In this document: positions 13,001-26,000 of the stretch, one piece after another
Layout of the letters: each line of letters opens with the position of its first letter
Numbering within the stretch: position 1 is the stretch's first letter
DNA from: Ptychodera flava
Taxonomy: Eukaryota; Hemichordata; Enteropneusta; Ptychoderidae
Length of the DNA stretch: 64,000 nt
NCBI RefSeq assembly: GCF_041260155.1
Contig: NC_091946.1
Coordinates: forward strand, 15,892,573 to 15,956,572
Direction: 5' to 3'
Program-made: the position numbers and the translations under genes
The notes under the pieces: model-generated
Databases searched by the model: none
The model's input: the letters and a program-made list of their open reading frames with translations, nothing else
Told to the model about the DNA's origin: nothing

Positions 13001-16000
13001 TGCGTTCTGTGTAGCGAGTGTCTTCGATTGCTCTCTTAAGTTTGTGATGTACAACTGTCTTGAGTCCCGGTGCTTTATTGGGTGTAGAGGTAAATAGTTA
13101 GAGATCAGGGTGATAAATTGGTTGCCGCAGTGTCTTTCCAGGTGTTGCCACTTTTGAAGGAATTCAACTCTCGGTATTTTGCCTGGTAAGTATTCTTTAA
13201 GGTGTACCTGTAGGCTACGTGGTACTGAATAGGGGCCACTTAGGTTCAACACATTCGATACTCTTGACTTTCGCTTATACCCCGTTGTATGAGTAACTGG
13301 GATCGGAAATGGGAAAGGCTCAATTAATATCCATCTTTCCTAATATTAATTCTCGTTTGGCTTACAGATGGACACCTCTACTTGTTTCGGTGAAAATTTG
13401 ACTTTCAATTGTACAAAACATTGAGTATGACTTTCTTCTGTGTGTTATTTAAGCCTATGAAAATATGAAAATTGCATACATATTGTTGTCAAATATCTCA
13501 ATCTTAGATTGTAAGAGATAGGCTTAGGCTTCCCTGTAATCATACAAATTAGTTAAATGGGAATTTATTGGAGTAGATTACAGTAATCGAAGAGAATGGT
13601 TGACACTATAGAAAGACTTATCTCGGATTGCGGGGACCTAACTATAAAAGAACAGCACAGTATACTTGCCGGATTTATTGACTGTTCATTTATAGTACAG
13701 GCTAGGACAACATGGAATGTAAAACATACAAATCAAAGAAGTGGCAAATTTTCTCAACTTTTAACAAAGTTTATATTCCATCATTACTATCAGGATTAGG
13801 ATTTCCCAATCTATAAATAAGCTATTACTTGATTACACCTTGATTCAGCATGACTAACATTTTGCATTGCCACGCAACCAGCCATGCCCGTCCCTGGGAT
13901 CGCGAACAATGCCTTTAACGAAGCTTTTGAACGCTTTTTTGAATTGTGTAAGAATGTCCTCTCTGTGGAGTATAATGTGTGAAGCCGTTGTCTAGCTCGC
14001 TTGACTCTGATGATTATGTTGACTTCTTTTTTCTCAGCTGCTGGTGGCTGATCTAACTCGACAGTTAGATCAATCTAGTCTCTCTGATTCTATCATGCTG
14101 GTGGGAATGGTATCTTCAAGCATTGACCCTAAAACGTCCGTTTGTAGGGTCTTTGCTTCAAAGACGTCAGGGTCTAACATTGGGTAAATGTCATCCATGA
14201 TAAGAAACTAATGATAGATTCACTCACAAGGCATTTTAAACATTGAGGTGTCAATGGGAATATAAGCCTTTTTAGTCATTTTCTGAGGTTTGTCTAGCCT
14301 TCTTATTACTTGGTGTAGAGAGTGTTGTTCGCCTTCTGTTTACTATTTAGTTGCGTAATTTGAATGCGTTCTGTGACATTTGGCTTTTCGGGTTTTAGTT
14401 CCGGAATTATTTTGCTATTGAATTTTAGTACCCAGTCGAAAATGTAATCCTCATACGGAGTATATAGTGTTCTGCGTTGTAAAATAATTTCGAAAAATTG
14501 GTTATGATCTCTTGTTTTCTGGTAAGGAAGGTAAAGCGTTGTCGATCCATCTTATCTTATTATGGAGAAGCTATATTGTGCATTAATGGTGATTGGTTTT
14601 CAGCGATAAAAGATTCTCTCGTGTTCCCGTGTGGTATTAAAAGTAATAGTGAGCTCTGATTTGCCCAGACGGTCACTTGACTGTGCATGTATTTACGATA
14701 TACTGTAAAGTTGGCCATTCCCATCTCCAAAGTGGGTTTCTTTCACATTGTTTGTATTTTCATCACAAGTTTCAATATACTGATATAATATAGCGATAAA
14801 CAACCCTATAAGTTGGGTACATCACTCGAGCTCTGTTTTGACCATTTCACTCCTTATACACACGACTGAAGTTCGTGCGTATATGTTGTTTACCGGTCGA
14901 AACCGTGTGGTATCCTTTCAAAGTGGTGCTTTATTGCTTATATAACTCTAGCGATACAATTAAAGAAAAGGGATTGATTGTTGCTGCTGTCATATCAACT
15001 TTGCATGACGACTATGACATCCAATTTAGTGTTTGTGGGTTTGGAATATATAATTTTTGACATATTATAGCTGTTAACTTTCTTTCCCTAATTTGAGTTA
15101 TTGAAATAAGTAAAACGTCTTTTATTAACCACCATTTTAGCTTTTTAGTGCTATTTAATGCCTATTGAGTATTTTTCTATGTTCCTTTTAACAAGTAAAT
15201 GTCAGTAAAGTAACACAAACTTTTGAGTTTAGGCATTGTCACTGCATAATTTTGAGTTTACCCCATCAAGCCATATCTTGTTGGAAAAACAACTGCGTTA
15301 GTGTTTCAGAGATATGATATTTATGTGGCTTCCTTATTCGCTGCGCTTGGTAGGAGAGGAAACATTACCCATACCCCTATCCCTTAAATGTATATTATAG
15401 AGGGATGTACGGATACCATATATTAGGTAAACAATCGACGCACCCATAAGTCTCAAGAAGATACACTCTTTTAATGTTTTTACTTCTCTATTGCATTAAG
15501 TTTTTTTCAAATGATATATAAATACCTTGTAAAAATTGTTTGGAGGAACATGAACTTAATTATTGGGTTGAAATTAAGCAGATTTTACAATTTACATTTC
15601 ATGTCCGATATAAATCTAATCGATGTTTGAATATCGATTTATCCCCATTTAGTTGTATACCAATGGTAAGGGGATTATCTGGGTTTTCTAAGAATGTATT
15701 GCTTATGGTATTTTTTGTTTTTGTTTCCGACTAGCGGTAAATATGTTACCCCTAACCCATTCCTATTTTACTACTGAGGGCGTGACAGCCCTTCACAAAC
15801 AAGTCGTTACACTCTCACACACCATCAGTTTAATGGAAATAAGCAGATTATGACAGCTGAGAATACTAGCTAACAGAAAATCATAGTGGGTAAAATGCCT
15901 TAGAGAGGATGATTTCGATACCTGGCCAACGGACTAACTGTTTATCAGTTAAAATTGACACAAACTGCACGGCGTAAGCTTTGTAACTTTCACATATGCA

Positions 16001-19000
16001 ACTTTCCCCAATAAAACTATACATGTTTGGAAAGGCCAATTTCAGAGCTTTCAAACAGTATAACATTTATATGGTTTCATAATTCATGGTTCAAGGCAGA
16101 ACGGGAAACATTACCCCAACCTTTATATTATAATTTTGTTTAAAAAATCACTGAAAATTGACACAAACTGAAAGGCATAAGCTTTGTAACTTTAAAATAT
16201 TGACTTTTCACAATAAAACTATACATGTTTGGAAAGGCCCTTTCAGAGCTTTCAAACAGTATAACATTTATATGGTTTCATAATTCATAAATCGAGGCAG
16301 AAAGGGAAACATTACCCTACCCCATATGTTGTAATTTCGTTACTAAAAAATGACTAAAAAATTGATACAAACTGAAAGATTTAAGCTTTGTAACTACAAA
16401 ATATGGACTTTTCCCAATGAAACTATACATGTTTGGAAAGGCCAATTTCAGAGCTTTCAAACGGTATAACATTTATATGGTTTCATAATCCATGGTTCAA
16501 GGCAGAAAGGGAAACATTACCCCTACCCCATATGTTGTAATTTCGTCCTTAAAAAATCACTTAAAGTTGACACAAGCTGAAAGGCATAAGCTTTGTAACT
16601 TTAAAATATGGACTTTTCCCAATAAAACTATACATGTTTGGAAAGGCCAATTTCAGAGCTTTCAAACAGTATAACATTTATATGGTTTCATAATTCATGG
16701 TTCAAGGCAGAACGGGAAACATTACCCCAACCTTTATATTATAATTTTGTTTAAAAAATCACTTAAAATTGACACAAACTGAAAGGCATAAGCTTGTAAC
16801 TTTAAAATATGGACATTTCCCAATTAAACTATACATGTTTGGAAAGGCCCATTTCAGAGCTTTCAAACAGTATAACATTTATATGGTTTCATAATTCATA
16901 AATCGAGGCAGAAAGGGAAACATTACCCCTACCCCATATGTTGTAATTTCGTTACTAAAAAATGACTAAAAATTGATACAAACTGAAAGATTTAAGCTTT
17001 GTAACTACAAAATATGGACTTTTCCCAATGAAACTATACATGTTTGGAAAGGCCAATTCAGAGCTTTCAAACTGTATAACATTTATATGGTTTCATAATC
17101 CATGGTTCAAGGCAGAAAGGGAAACATTACCCCTACCCATATGTTGTAATTTCGTCCTTAAAAAATCACTTAAAGTTGACACAAGCTGAAAGGCATAAGC
17201 TTTGTAACTTTAAAATTATATGGACTTTTCCCAATAAAACTATACATGTTTGAAAAGGCCAATTTCAGCGCTTTCAAACTTTATAACATTTATATGGTTT
17301 CATAATTCATGGTTCAAGGCAGAACGGGAAACATTACCCCAACCTTTATATTATAATTTTGTTTAAAAAATCACTTAAAATTGACACAAACTGAAAGGCA
17401 TAAGCTTTGTAACTTTAAAATATGGACATTTCCCAATTAAACTATACATGTTTGGAAAGGCCAATTTCAGAGTATTCAAACAGTATAACATTTATATGGT
17501 TTCATAATCCATGGTTCAAGCAGAAAGGGAAACATTACCCCTACCCCATATGTTGTAATTTCGTCCTTAAAAAATCACTTCAGGTTGACACAAGCTGAAA
17601 GGCATAAGCTTTGTAACTTTAAAATATGGACTTTTCCCAATAAAACTATACATGTTTGGGAAGGCCAATTTCAGAGCTTTCAAACAGTGTAACATTTATA
17701 TGGTTTCGTAATTCATGGCTCGAGGCAGAAAGGGAAACATTACCCCTACCCCATATGTTGTAATTTCGTTCTTAAAAAATCACTTAAAATCGACACAAAC
17801 CGAAAGGTTTAAGCTTTGTAACTTTTAAATATGCAATTTTTCCCCATAAATCTATATATTTTTAGAAAGGCCTGATGCAGCACTTTCAAAAAATGTAACA
17901 TTTTTATGGTTTCATCATTCATGATTCGAAACAGAAAGGGAAACATTACCCCTACCCCTTATGTTACACACGGATATGTGGCATACCGCGTAATAAGAAA
18001 ACAAGCTCATGCACCCACTAAATCTCAAGACACATACTTTTAATCTTGTTTTTCTTGTTTATTGTACTGAGGTCTTCCAAAAAATATATAAATACCTTAC
18101 GAAAAATTGTTTGGAGGAACGGGAACTTAATTATTGGGTGTGAAATTTAGCAAATTTACGATTTACGGCCAATGGCCGTTATAAAGTCTAATCGATGTTC
18201 GAATATTAATTAATCCCTATTAAGTTATATATCAATGAAAAGGCCATGATCTTGGCTTTCTAAAAATGTAACGTTTATAGTATTTTATTGTTTCTGTTTC
18301 CGTCGAGCGGTAGATACGTGACCCCTACCCCATTGTTGAAATCCAAGATGGCGGCCAAGATGGCGGCAAAGATGGCGCCAAATGAAACCCATGGGACACT
18401 ATTTGATTTTGGGAACATCAAAATTCATTTAATATAGACCCTAAGGATTACAAAAATGTAGGTTAAAAAAATACATCCATAGGGTGCATGGGAACCCTAC
18501 CTTCCGACTAGACTATATCTTACATAAAAATATATTCTTATGGTATTTTAATTTGGTTTTCTCCAGACTGTTAACAACGTAAAGATAAGGTAGATTTAAA
18601 AATTCAGTTTAACTTGAGCCCAGAGCAGAGCACTTTATACGCATTCTCGGCAGAGTCATTGGAAATAGAGTAGATGCCAAAATGTGCTAATTTTCGTTTG
18701 GCGATGCCCGAACAAAAGGCTCCAATATCACAATTTTACAATATTTTTTTCTTTCAAGTTTACTGTCATTACGTTGCTTTGCAAATGATTCCTGTGTTTT
18801 TAATTATTGCATTTTAAGAACCTCAGTTTTTCTCCAAATGCCCCTTGATTCGGCGTCGAAACAAGTGTCATTCTGTGCCACTTGAAGGATCTTTTTCAGC
18901 GTTGGAATATCCTTGTTTTGTCAGTGCGCATGCGTAAGTTCTCGACCAATCAGAATGATGCATTGACATGTTGTCTCTATAAAATAATGATAATCTAGAT

Positions 19001-19984
19001 AATAGTAGATTTGTTTACCTATTGTAGGCAAGGCGTCCCCTGCAATAGAAATAAATTATCCCGATGTCCGATTTGTAATACATGAACGACATGTTTGTCA
19101 ACATCCAAATGTTACATTCTGAAATTAAACATAAGCGTTGATTTATTCGACAGAAGATAGACGGAAAAGAATATTAATTATGAACTTTAACGGCGCGTTA
19201 TGAGCAATGAATACGTCAACAGTAGCCGTAATAATGATCGAAGCGCAGTGAGTGAACATCATAGTATGGCGGTCCCTGATTTTGGATATATATAGTGACA
19301 TTTTCATTCGATTTAGCAGCATTTCTAACTAGCTGTGCATCGGAAAATTATTCTTCGTACGCGACTCATTTGCTCGACATAAGTTTTAAAATTCAAGGTT
19401 GAATATTAACCTTTCAATATTGTTTTCTTCCTTCCAAGTACTGGAATATGTTACATTCATATACTCAAGTGAAGATCGATTCACAAAAGATAGCAAGTGC
19501 ATAGAACAGCGTAGGTCCCCTGATTCAGAGCGTAATTCGTAAAAACACGGTCTTTACAACACTTAATTAGATGACCGTTTACAAGCTTGATATTATTGCA
19601 TGTTAATTTTCAGAACCTTAATTTTGGCGAAGAATGTCAATTGTACTGTGAAATGACAGATGGTTCCTGTGAACACTGGGGTAAGGCCATTGAAGGCACA
19701 CCTTGTGGACGTGGAAAGGTAACGCTGTGGCCGCATATTTCAAATATGGTTTACAATACATTTTAAGAAAAGCGTGGTTTTATTTTATCGTAAGATGACA
19801 AAAAATGGAGCAAGTGCTGGATAAATGACACAAGTTTCGAGCGCTCTAAATATCAAATACACCTTTAAATCTGACTTGAAAGATTATGTGAAAATGAATG
19901 TTCCTTTGTAGATGTAATTATTGTAATTTGCTTGAGCCCCGATGAAAATTACTGTACAAGTAACTCGGCCGCTCAATAAAAGTG

Positions 19985-20016
<32 letters not shown>

Positions 20017-23000
20017 AAATAAATAAATAAATAAATAATAAATATCAAATGCCCCTGCCATTTCTATTGGTAAGCAGTTTTTAAGGGTTAGTAGCTCTAA
20101 CTTTTGATGATTTTTTTACAGTACTTGTTTTCCTTTTGTCTGTCTATTGCAAATTCTTCTCCTTCTCCCCAAAGCATGTGAATACACATAAGGTTTAACT
20201 CGTAAACCCAAAATTCACTTGACTATTAGCAGCGACAATGCACTTCACACATGTACAGGCTTAGGCAACAAGCTGAACACGGTGAATCCCAACATGCTTT
20301 GGGTGTAGAATAAGAAAGTTACTGTAGTTGATATTTATCACAAAGAAGGTGAAACAATTGAAAAGAGTTACGTACAAAACACCTTCTAAGCAGCCCTTTA
20401 GAATTCGAACTTGTTGCTTCGTTTTAAAGGTCAACTCTTAACCTGTCTTCCAATGTGACATGCAAATTTCTTCCAGCATGCTTGCAATGGTTTCGTTGCC
20501 TCAACAAATTATGACATTGATCGATTGAGTAGTCTGAGTCGAAAAATGTGAGTGACAAGACTGCACGTCTGTACTGTGGCGAAGAAATTTTCCATCAATA
20601 TTATGCTAAAATCTATATCTGTACTACTTCAAATTGTCGTTCATTCTCCTTCTTAGTCTTGTTTAGGTGACATCTGCACATGCGTTGATCAGACATTCTG
20701 TTCATCAACTGGGATAGGTGAGTATCAACTGCTGACATTACTTGTTTCCAATCATAGGAATCGTCAAAGTTGCCTAACTTCACTTTCATCTTTCCTTGGT
20801 TGAATAAAGTATGGAATAATGGCTTCGTGTAAATTTTGCTGGAAAAAATATTAAGTCACAAACCTGGTTAGCGTATCCCAATTCAAATATAACTCATCAA
20901 TTCTGTAAAATTATACTTATAGATCTGTTTATTATGAACCCAGTTACTGTAGTTTAATGGCAAAAACACGGAACGTTACATATGGCGCAATGACGGTGTA
21001 ACATGCAGTTGGATTACCACAAAATGTTCGAGATGAGAAGCCTAACAACCTGCATATTAACTTATAAGAGGAAAAACAGCAATAAACATATACACAGAGT
21101 TGCAAAGAGAAAGTGGCGAATTTGGGATTTGGATATTTCGACCCTTTGCATCACAATAGGGCTGCAAAAATCGATAAAGAATAATCGCGATTTCAGTCAT
21201 TTCGCCTTGGCTTGCGCGCGACACGAATGACTGGTGCACTGATAAGGTTTGACAACACCAACAAGAATCGGATGTGGTTTTAAGCCTATTTAGACGTTCA
21301 CAGTGGAGACAAGGAAGGCAGATTTACTGTCGAGAAATTGGGGACTTTAATTCTGAGACCTAAGTTTGATATATTAAAACAATGCAACAAAAGCGTAAGC
21401 GGCCTCTTTTTTTAAGCATAATTGTTCTCTATAATTTGCGTTTCCGCCCCAATATAAAATACGCCTTTGGGACAGATACATGTATTTAGATTGGCAAATG
21501 TTTACAATACTGTCTGCTCCACCGCTTGTGTGCTCTTAGAGTGAAATATGTTTTCACCGTCTTAGCCTTGTAAAAATTCAATTTTTGCACACAGAGTTAA
21601 TACAGGGATTGCAGCCATTTTGAAAATCAAGTATTGGTAAATTTAATTCCGTTCCATTGTACCAAGATTCGCATGATGGCGGTGGGTTTTCTTCTTGATT
21701 TTTAAAGTGAATTATGGTTGAAAGTGTCGTCTAGGAAAGTTTAGACAAAAGTCAATGTTAAGTCTTTCAATTTCGAGGCGTGTACTAACTTTATGGATAT
21801 CAGCAACCTTATAAGAGTAAAGGATAAAGTATTGACCGTCTATTGCAAAAATATGCCTCCTTATCTCCATTATTTTCCATCACCGTCAAATTATTTCCAG
21901 GTTCCAGGCCTAAAAACATCAACTACATGCCGTCAGTGTTTGAAGCAGACCGTGACACCGCGGTTCAAATCTGTAACAGCCAGCAAGGCTCGTTGGCAAA
22001 AATACTCAACAAGGACACGTACGACCACTTGATAGGTGTCATTTCAACCCATCATCAGAGGAACAACCGGTTTCATTTCGACGGAAGGCGCTTTTCGTAC
22101 ATTGGAAACGACTGGAGGACACTGAATGGAGAAAGGTTAGCTTTCTTCACGTGGGAACATGGGGAGCCGAACAATCGTGATGGCAATGAAGAGTGTTTGT
22201 ATCTCTGGTAAAAGTTTGAAATTTTACGCAAAAATCAAAAATCAAATCTGTTATTAACTTCTAACGGCTATAAAAAGGCAACAACTATTAGAGTCATAAC
22301 TACAGACTTGTGTGACGTGATGATCGATGATCGGGACTGTGTACGCTACAAAGACAGAATAACATTTATATGTCAATACATAATTATGTATTTCTTCACT
22401 TCGTTACATACACATTTCACATTCCTGTTTGTTCAAAATCTCAAATAATGTCACACAGAAACTGATCACTACTGTTTTCTTCATGTCAGGGAGGAAGTAA
22501 TGAATTTTTCCGACTACGCATGTAACAGTAACGCACATTACATTTGTCAGAAAGGTAACGTACGACTCGTCGTTTCAATATCACGATCGATCCAGGGAGC
22601 AGCTGTTCATCTCTACTAGAGATTTCCTTAATACTAGTACTTTCAAAGGAATTTGCTCACATTTATATTGTCCAAACAAATGATCCTACTGATGTGCAGC
22701 GCGCTCAGAAGGTTATATCTGATTGGTCGATTGTCACTAGTCACATCAACATAGGGAGTCTTTTTGTATTATTCAATAACAACTCTATGATTCAGCCACC
22801 CTATAACAGCTTCCGAGACTCCGCACATTAGCAAATGATCTGCTTGAGTGGAAGTTTACAAAGTGTTCGATTTTAAAATGTTTACTATTAATGAGCTTGA
22901 AATTAATATGTCATTGGCAGAGTTTATTTAGTAAAACTAACGTAACAAGGAGTGGCCGTTTTAATGAAATATACGGACGTGGTTAAAGGTAGGGCCTCAG

Positions 23001-26000
23001 GAAAAAAGCTTTCGAATTGACAATATTTTTACATTTGTGCGTACTCTTTGTGAAGCCTTTGGAATAAATGAAATGTTTTCATTTGAAAATCGAACATTTA
23101 TTTTCCTCTCACAGAGTTCATAGGAAATATCGATCATTTGAATTGGTAAATTATAGGTATTTTATTCTCTAGTTCCAAACATGGTACAGTATGTTGACAC
23201 TGTATATATTCTAGATTATGAGAGACATTGGGGAAAGTTAGTTTAAGAGAAAATTAAAGCGTAAGACGTTCTGTTACGATTTTTACACTGCCCATTTCGT
23301 GTTCATTGTGATGTTTCTTGAGTGACTTTCAATGATGAAATGACTTCTAATGATGAAATTGTTAACAGCACAATGTGACGAAACGCATAGCAACGATTTA
23401 GGGAGTGTCGCTTGGGTTTGTCTTATTTTCCTTTTGATTCTTACAGACGGCAAGGGGGAATGTTTTACCGAGGCATTGGCAAACGACTATCGAGGTATGA
23501 AATCAACCACTAAGCAAGGTTACACATGTCTTAAATGGACAGAACACTCATATCCTAAGACTCCTGAAGCGTTTCCAAATCGTGGACTTGGCGATCACAA
23601 TTACTGCCGTAACCCTGATGTCGACTCTGGTGGCGCTTGGTGCTACATTTCCGGCGGAAGTATACACTATGATTACTGTGACGTTGGTCAACCTCAACAG
23701 ACGTGTGGTGAGTGTAAATAATTGTCATATGTGATTATGTCTCCATTTGCTATGTAATCATTGTGACGTATTTATTCGATGTATCAAAGCATCCCAGCAT
23801 TGTCCTCTGCCTCAATCGTTTGCACCCTGTCCCACTGTGAATGTACACATGTACACGTGGATTAACTAGGGGTCAGAGTTCAATTGGTTAAAGTCAGATT
23901 TCTATTTAACAGGTGGAAAAGACGAATGTTACCAAGATGCCAATGGATATGATTATCGAGGTAAACTTTCACAGACCATAAGTGGTCACACCTGTCAGAA
24001 GTGGACCGCCCAGACACCACAACAGCATTATAGTACACCTGAAAATTATCCGAATCGGGGTATTGGAGACCATAACTATTGCCGAAATCCAGACAACGGA
24101 GATGTAGGTCCTTGGTGCTTCACGGTCGATGGCCCGAGATGGAAGCATTGTGACGTTGGCAAGCCAGGAGATTGCGGTAGGAGACTCAATATAAACTGAT
24201 CAATTTTTACATATCAACTACTAGAATATTACTTTAAAGGGTATTGATCTGTCGATGTACTCCGAGTCGTTGACGAAAACATGTTATTACATAAGTCAGC
24301 CGATGGTTACTGTCACAGCTCACGCTTGATTTCACACGAGGTACAGATTCGCAATTGGTGAGTCGATATATACCCGATATTTTATAAACCAGAAGACAAG
24401 TTTTAACTGGACTTTTCTGTAAATGTAAACAATCGCATTTATTAAGACCTGTTTCAGTCAGGTCGCTTCGATACGATTTATTAAAATAAAATAATGAAAT
24501 GTTTGCTTCATTTACAGAAAAACTTGGTCAAAACATGCACGGGAAGATGGTACGGCTTGGGGAAACATCCACACTGGTATCGACAAAACCTTTCTTGGAC
24601 AGCATCTCTGAAATTACGGTGTCATTCTGGGTAAGAAGTTCCGGTAGTGACTCTGGTTTGCCTTTCATGTATTCCTCCCCAACCATTCAAGATGAATTCA
24701 GTGTTCGTAGTATCGGCTCTATGCACATGTACGTACATGGGATAGCTGGTGGAGCCTCTTACTGTGGTGTAAACGACGGTTTTTGGCATCACGTGACTGT
24801 GACGTGGCAGAGTTTGGGTGGTGATTTTCAATTTTTCAAAGATGGCATTATGGTCTCTTCGGGTGCCGACTTGGCAAAGGGGTTTCAAATAGAAGCTGGG
24901 GGAATACTAGTTATTGGCCGTGGCCAATTAAGAATGGGCGATGCTTTACCTTACAATTACATAGAAGGCGAGATGACAAGCTTCAATGCTTGGAACAGAA
25001 AACTGACGGCCGAGGAAATCCAGATTTCGGCAAGGTCATGTGATGGTTCTATGACTGGCAATTTGATATCCTGGAGCAGTTACGATCTTGGTGTTCAGCT
25101 GTCGGCCCCAGGTAGTTTACCTATCGAAAAGGCCGATACATGCGGTAAAGTATCTATATTTAGCAAATAAACAGCTCAGAACAATATTCAATGATAGTTT
25201 TTGACAAGCATAGATAAAGTTTGACACGAATGACGAATAGGATTATGCAATCAGCATTGTGGTCATAGACCTTGACCATATTACAATTTTCGTTACATGT
25301 TTTAAGGTAATATAACAATTATAGAACAGGTTGCTTGAAGCAATGTAAACACATTTTGAAACGGAATGTAATATTTCATTATCGGTTAGGTAACCATTTT
25401 GTATTTTCCATCAGCTGGACAGTATCTTTAATCCCTTCATCACAATTACGCAGACTTTGATTGCAACTTCTATTACTCCTCCCGGAAACGCAAAAAGCAC
25501 GTCTGTATTTCATGAGATAAAGTTACATAAATAAGGGTAACTAAGCTTCCTATGTATTATCATCCACATTTACGTAAAAGTATTATCTTGGAATCGATTA
25601 ATATTTGTATGCTTATTCTTGCAACAATTTTAAAAAATGTATTGATAGCTTTCGTTTATAGGTTAAATGTTATTTGGAGGACGCATTTTCATATTTTTTA
25701 TATATGCAGCATGGACTAGTCTAGAGAACTTAAAATATGTAAATTAACCTGATATAAAAGAAATTATTCCTTTGCCTTACAGAAGATCTATTGTCTCGCT
25801 TAGACTGGAAAATGATCATGTTCAGTGGCGACATTACCGTCGAGAGCTTCACCACTATTCCTAAGCTGACACAACTAACTGCATGCTTTTGGTTACAATC
25901 AACCTACTCCAATGGAGGATGGTTCACCTACCAAACACGAGGGCAGTACGCGATGGCGTTGTGGTATGATACCCAATTAATGGTGCAGAGCGGCCACTGG

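Larger units (their letters stand above)
10819..18508. mobile_element. 7.7-kb foldback-like element with long inverted arms
   Basis: The outer ends are inverted copies: GTCGGAAGGTAGGGTTCCCA at 10819 matches the reverse complement of the sequence ending at 18508. Similarity continues inward through both arms (left 10819-~12445, right ~15685-18508), the right arm being longer because it holds more ~205-bp tandem units. The ~2.9-kb centre contains decayed minus-strand coding sequence of unknown identity. It lies in the intron between exons 11 and 12 of the metalloprotease gene. A TAG trinucleotide flanks both ends, but a target-site duplication is not certain. Known parallels are foldback elements with repeat-filled arms; the family is unidentified. 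Confidence 0.8.

Noticed and set aside
12845..13252. 135-codon minus-strand frame as an intact gene
   Set aside because: It lies in the decayed core of the foldback element, its upstream extension has no Met, and neighbouring pieces are broken; it is kept only as part of a pseudogene region.
10594..19614. A missed thrombospondin-repeat exon in the 9-kb intron
   Set aside because: I scanned for WSxW/CSxTCG-like coding near splice sites and saw none; exons 11 and 12 join directly in frame with ADAMTS-like spacing.
24622..24888. Minus-strand frame opposite the first pentraxin exon
   Set aside because: It is a shadow; the plus strand carries the pentraxin domain with correct splice sites.
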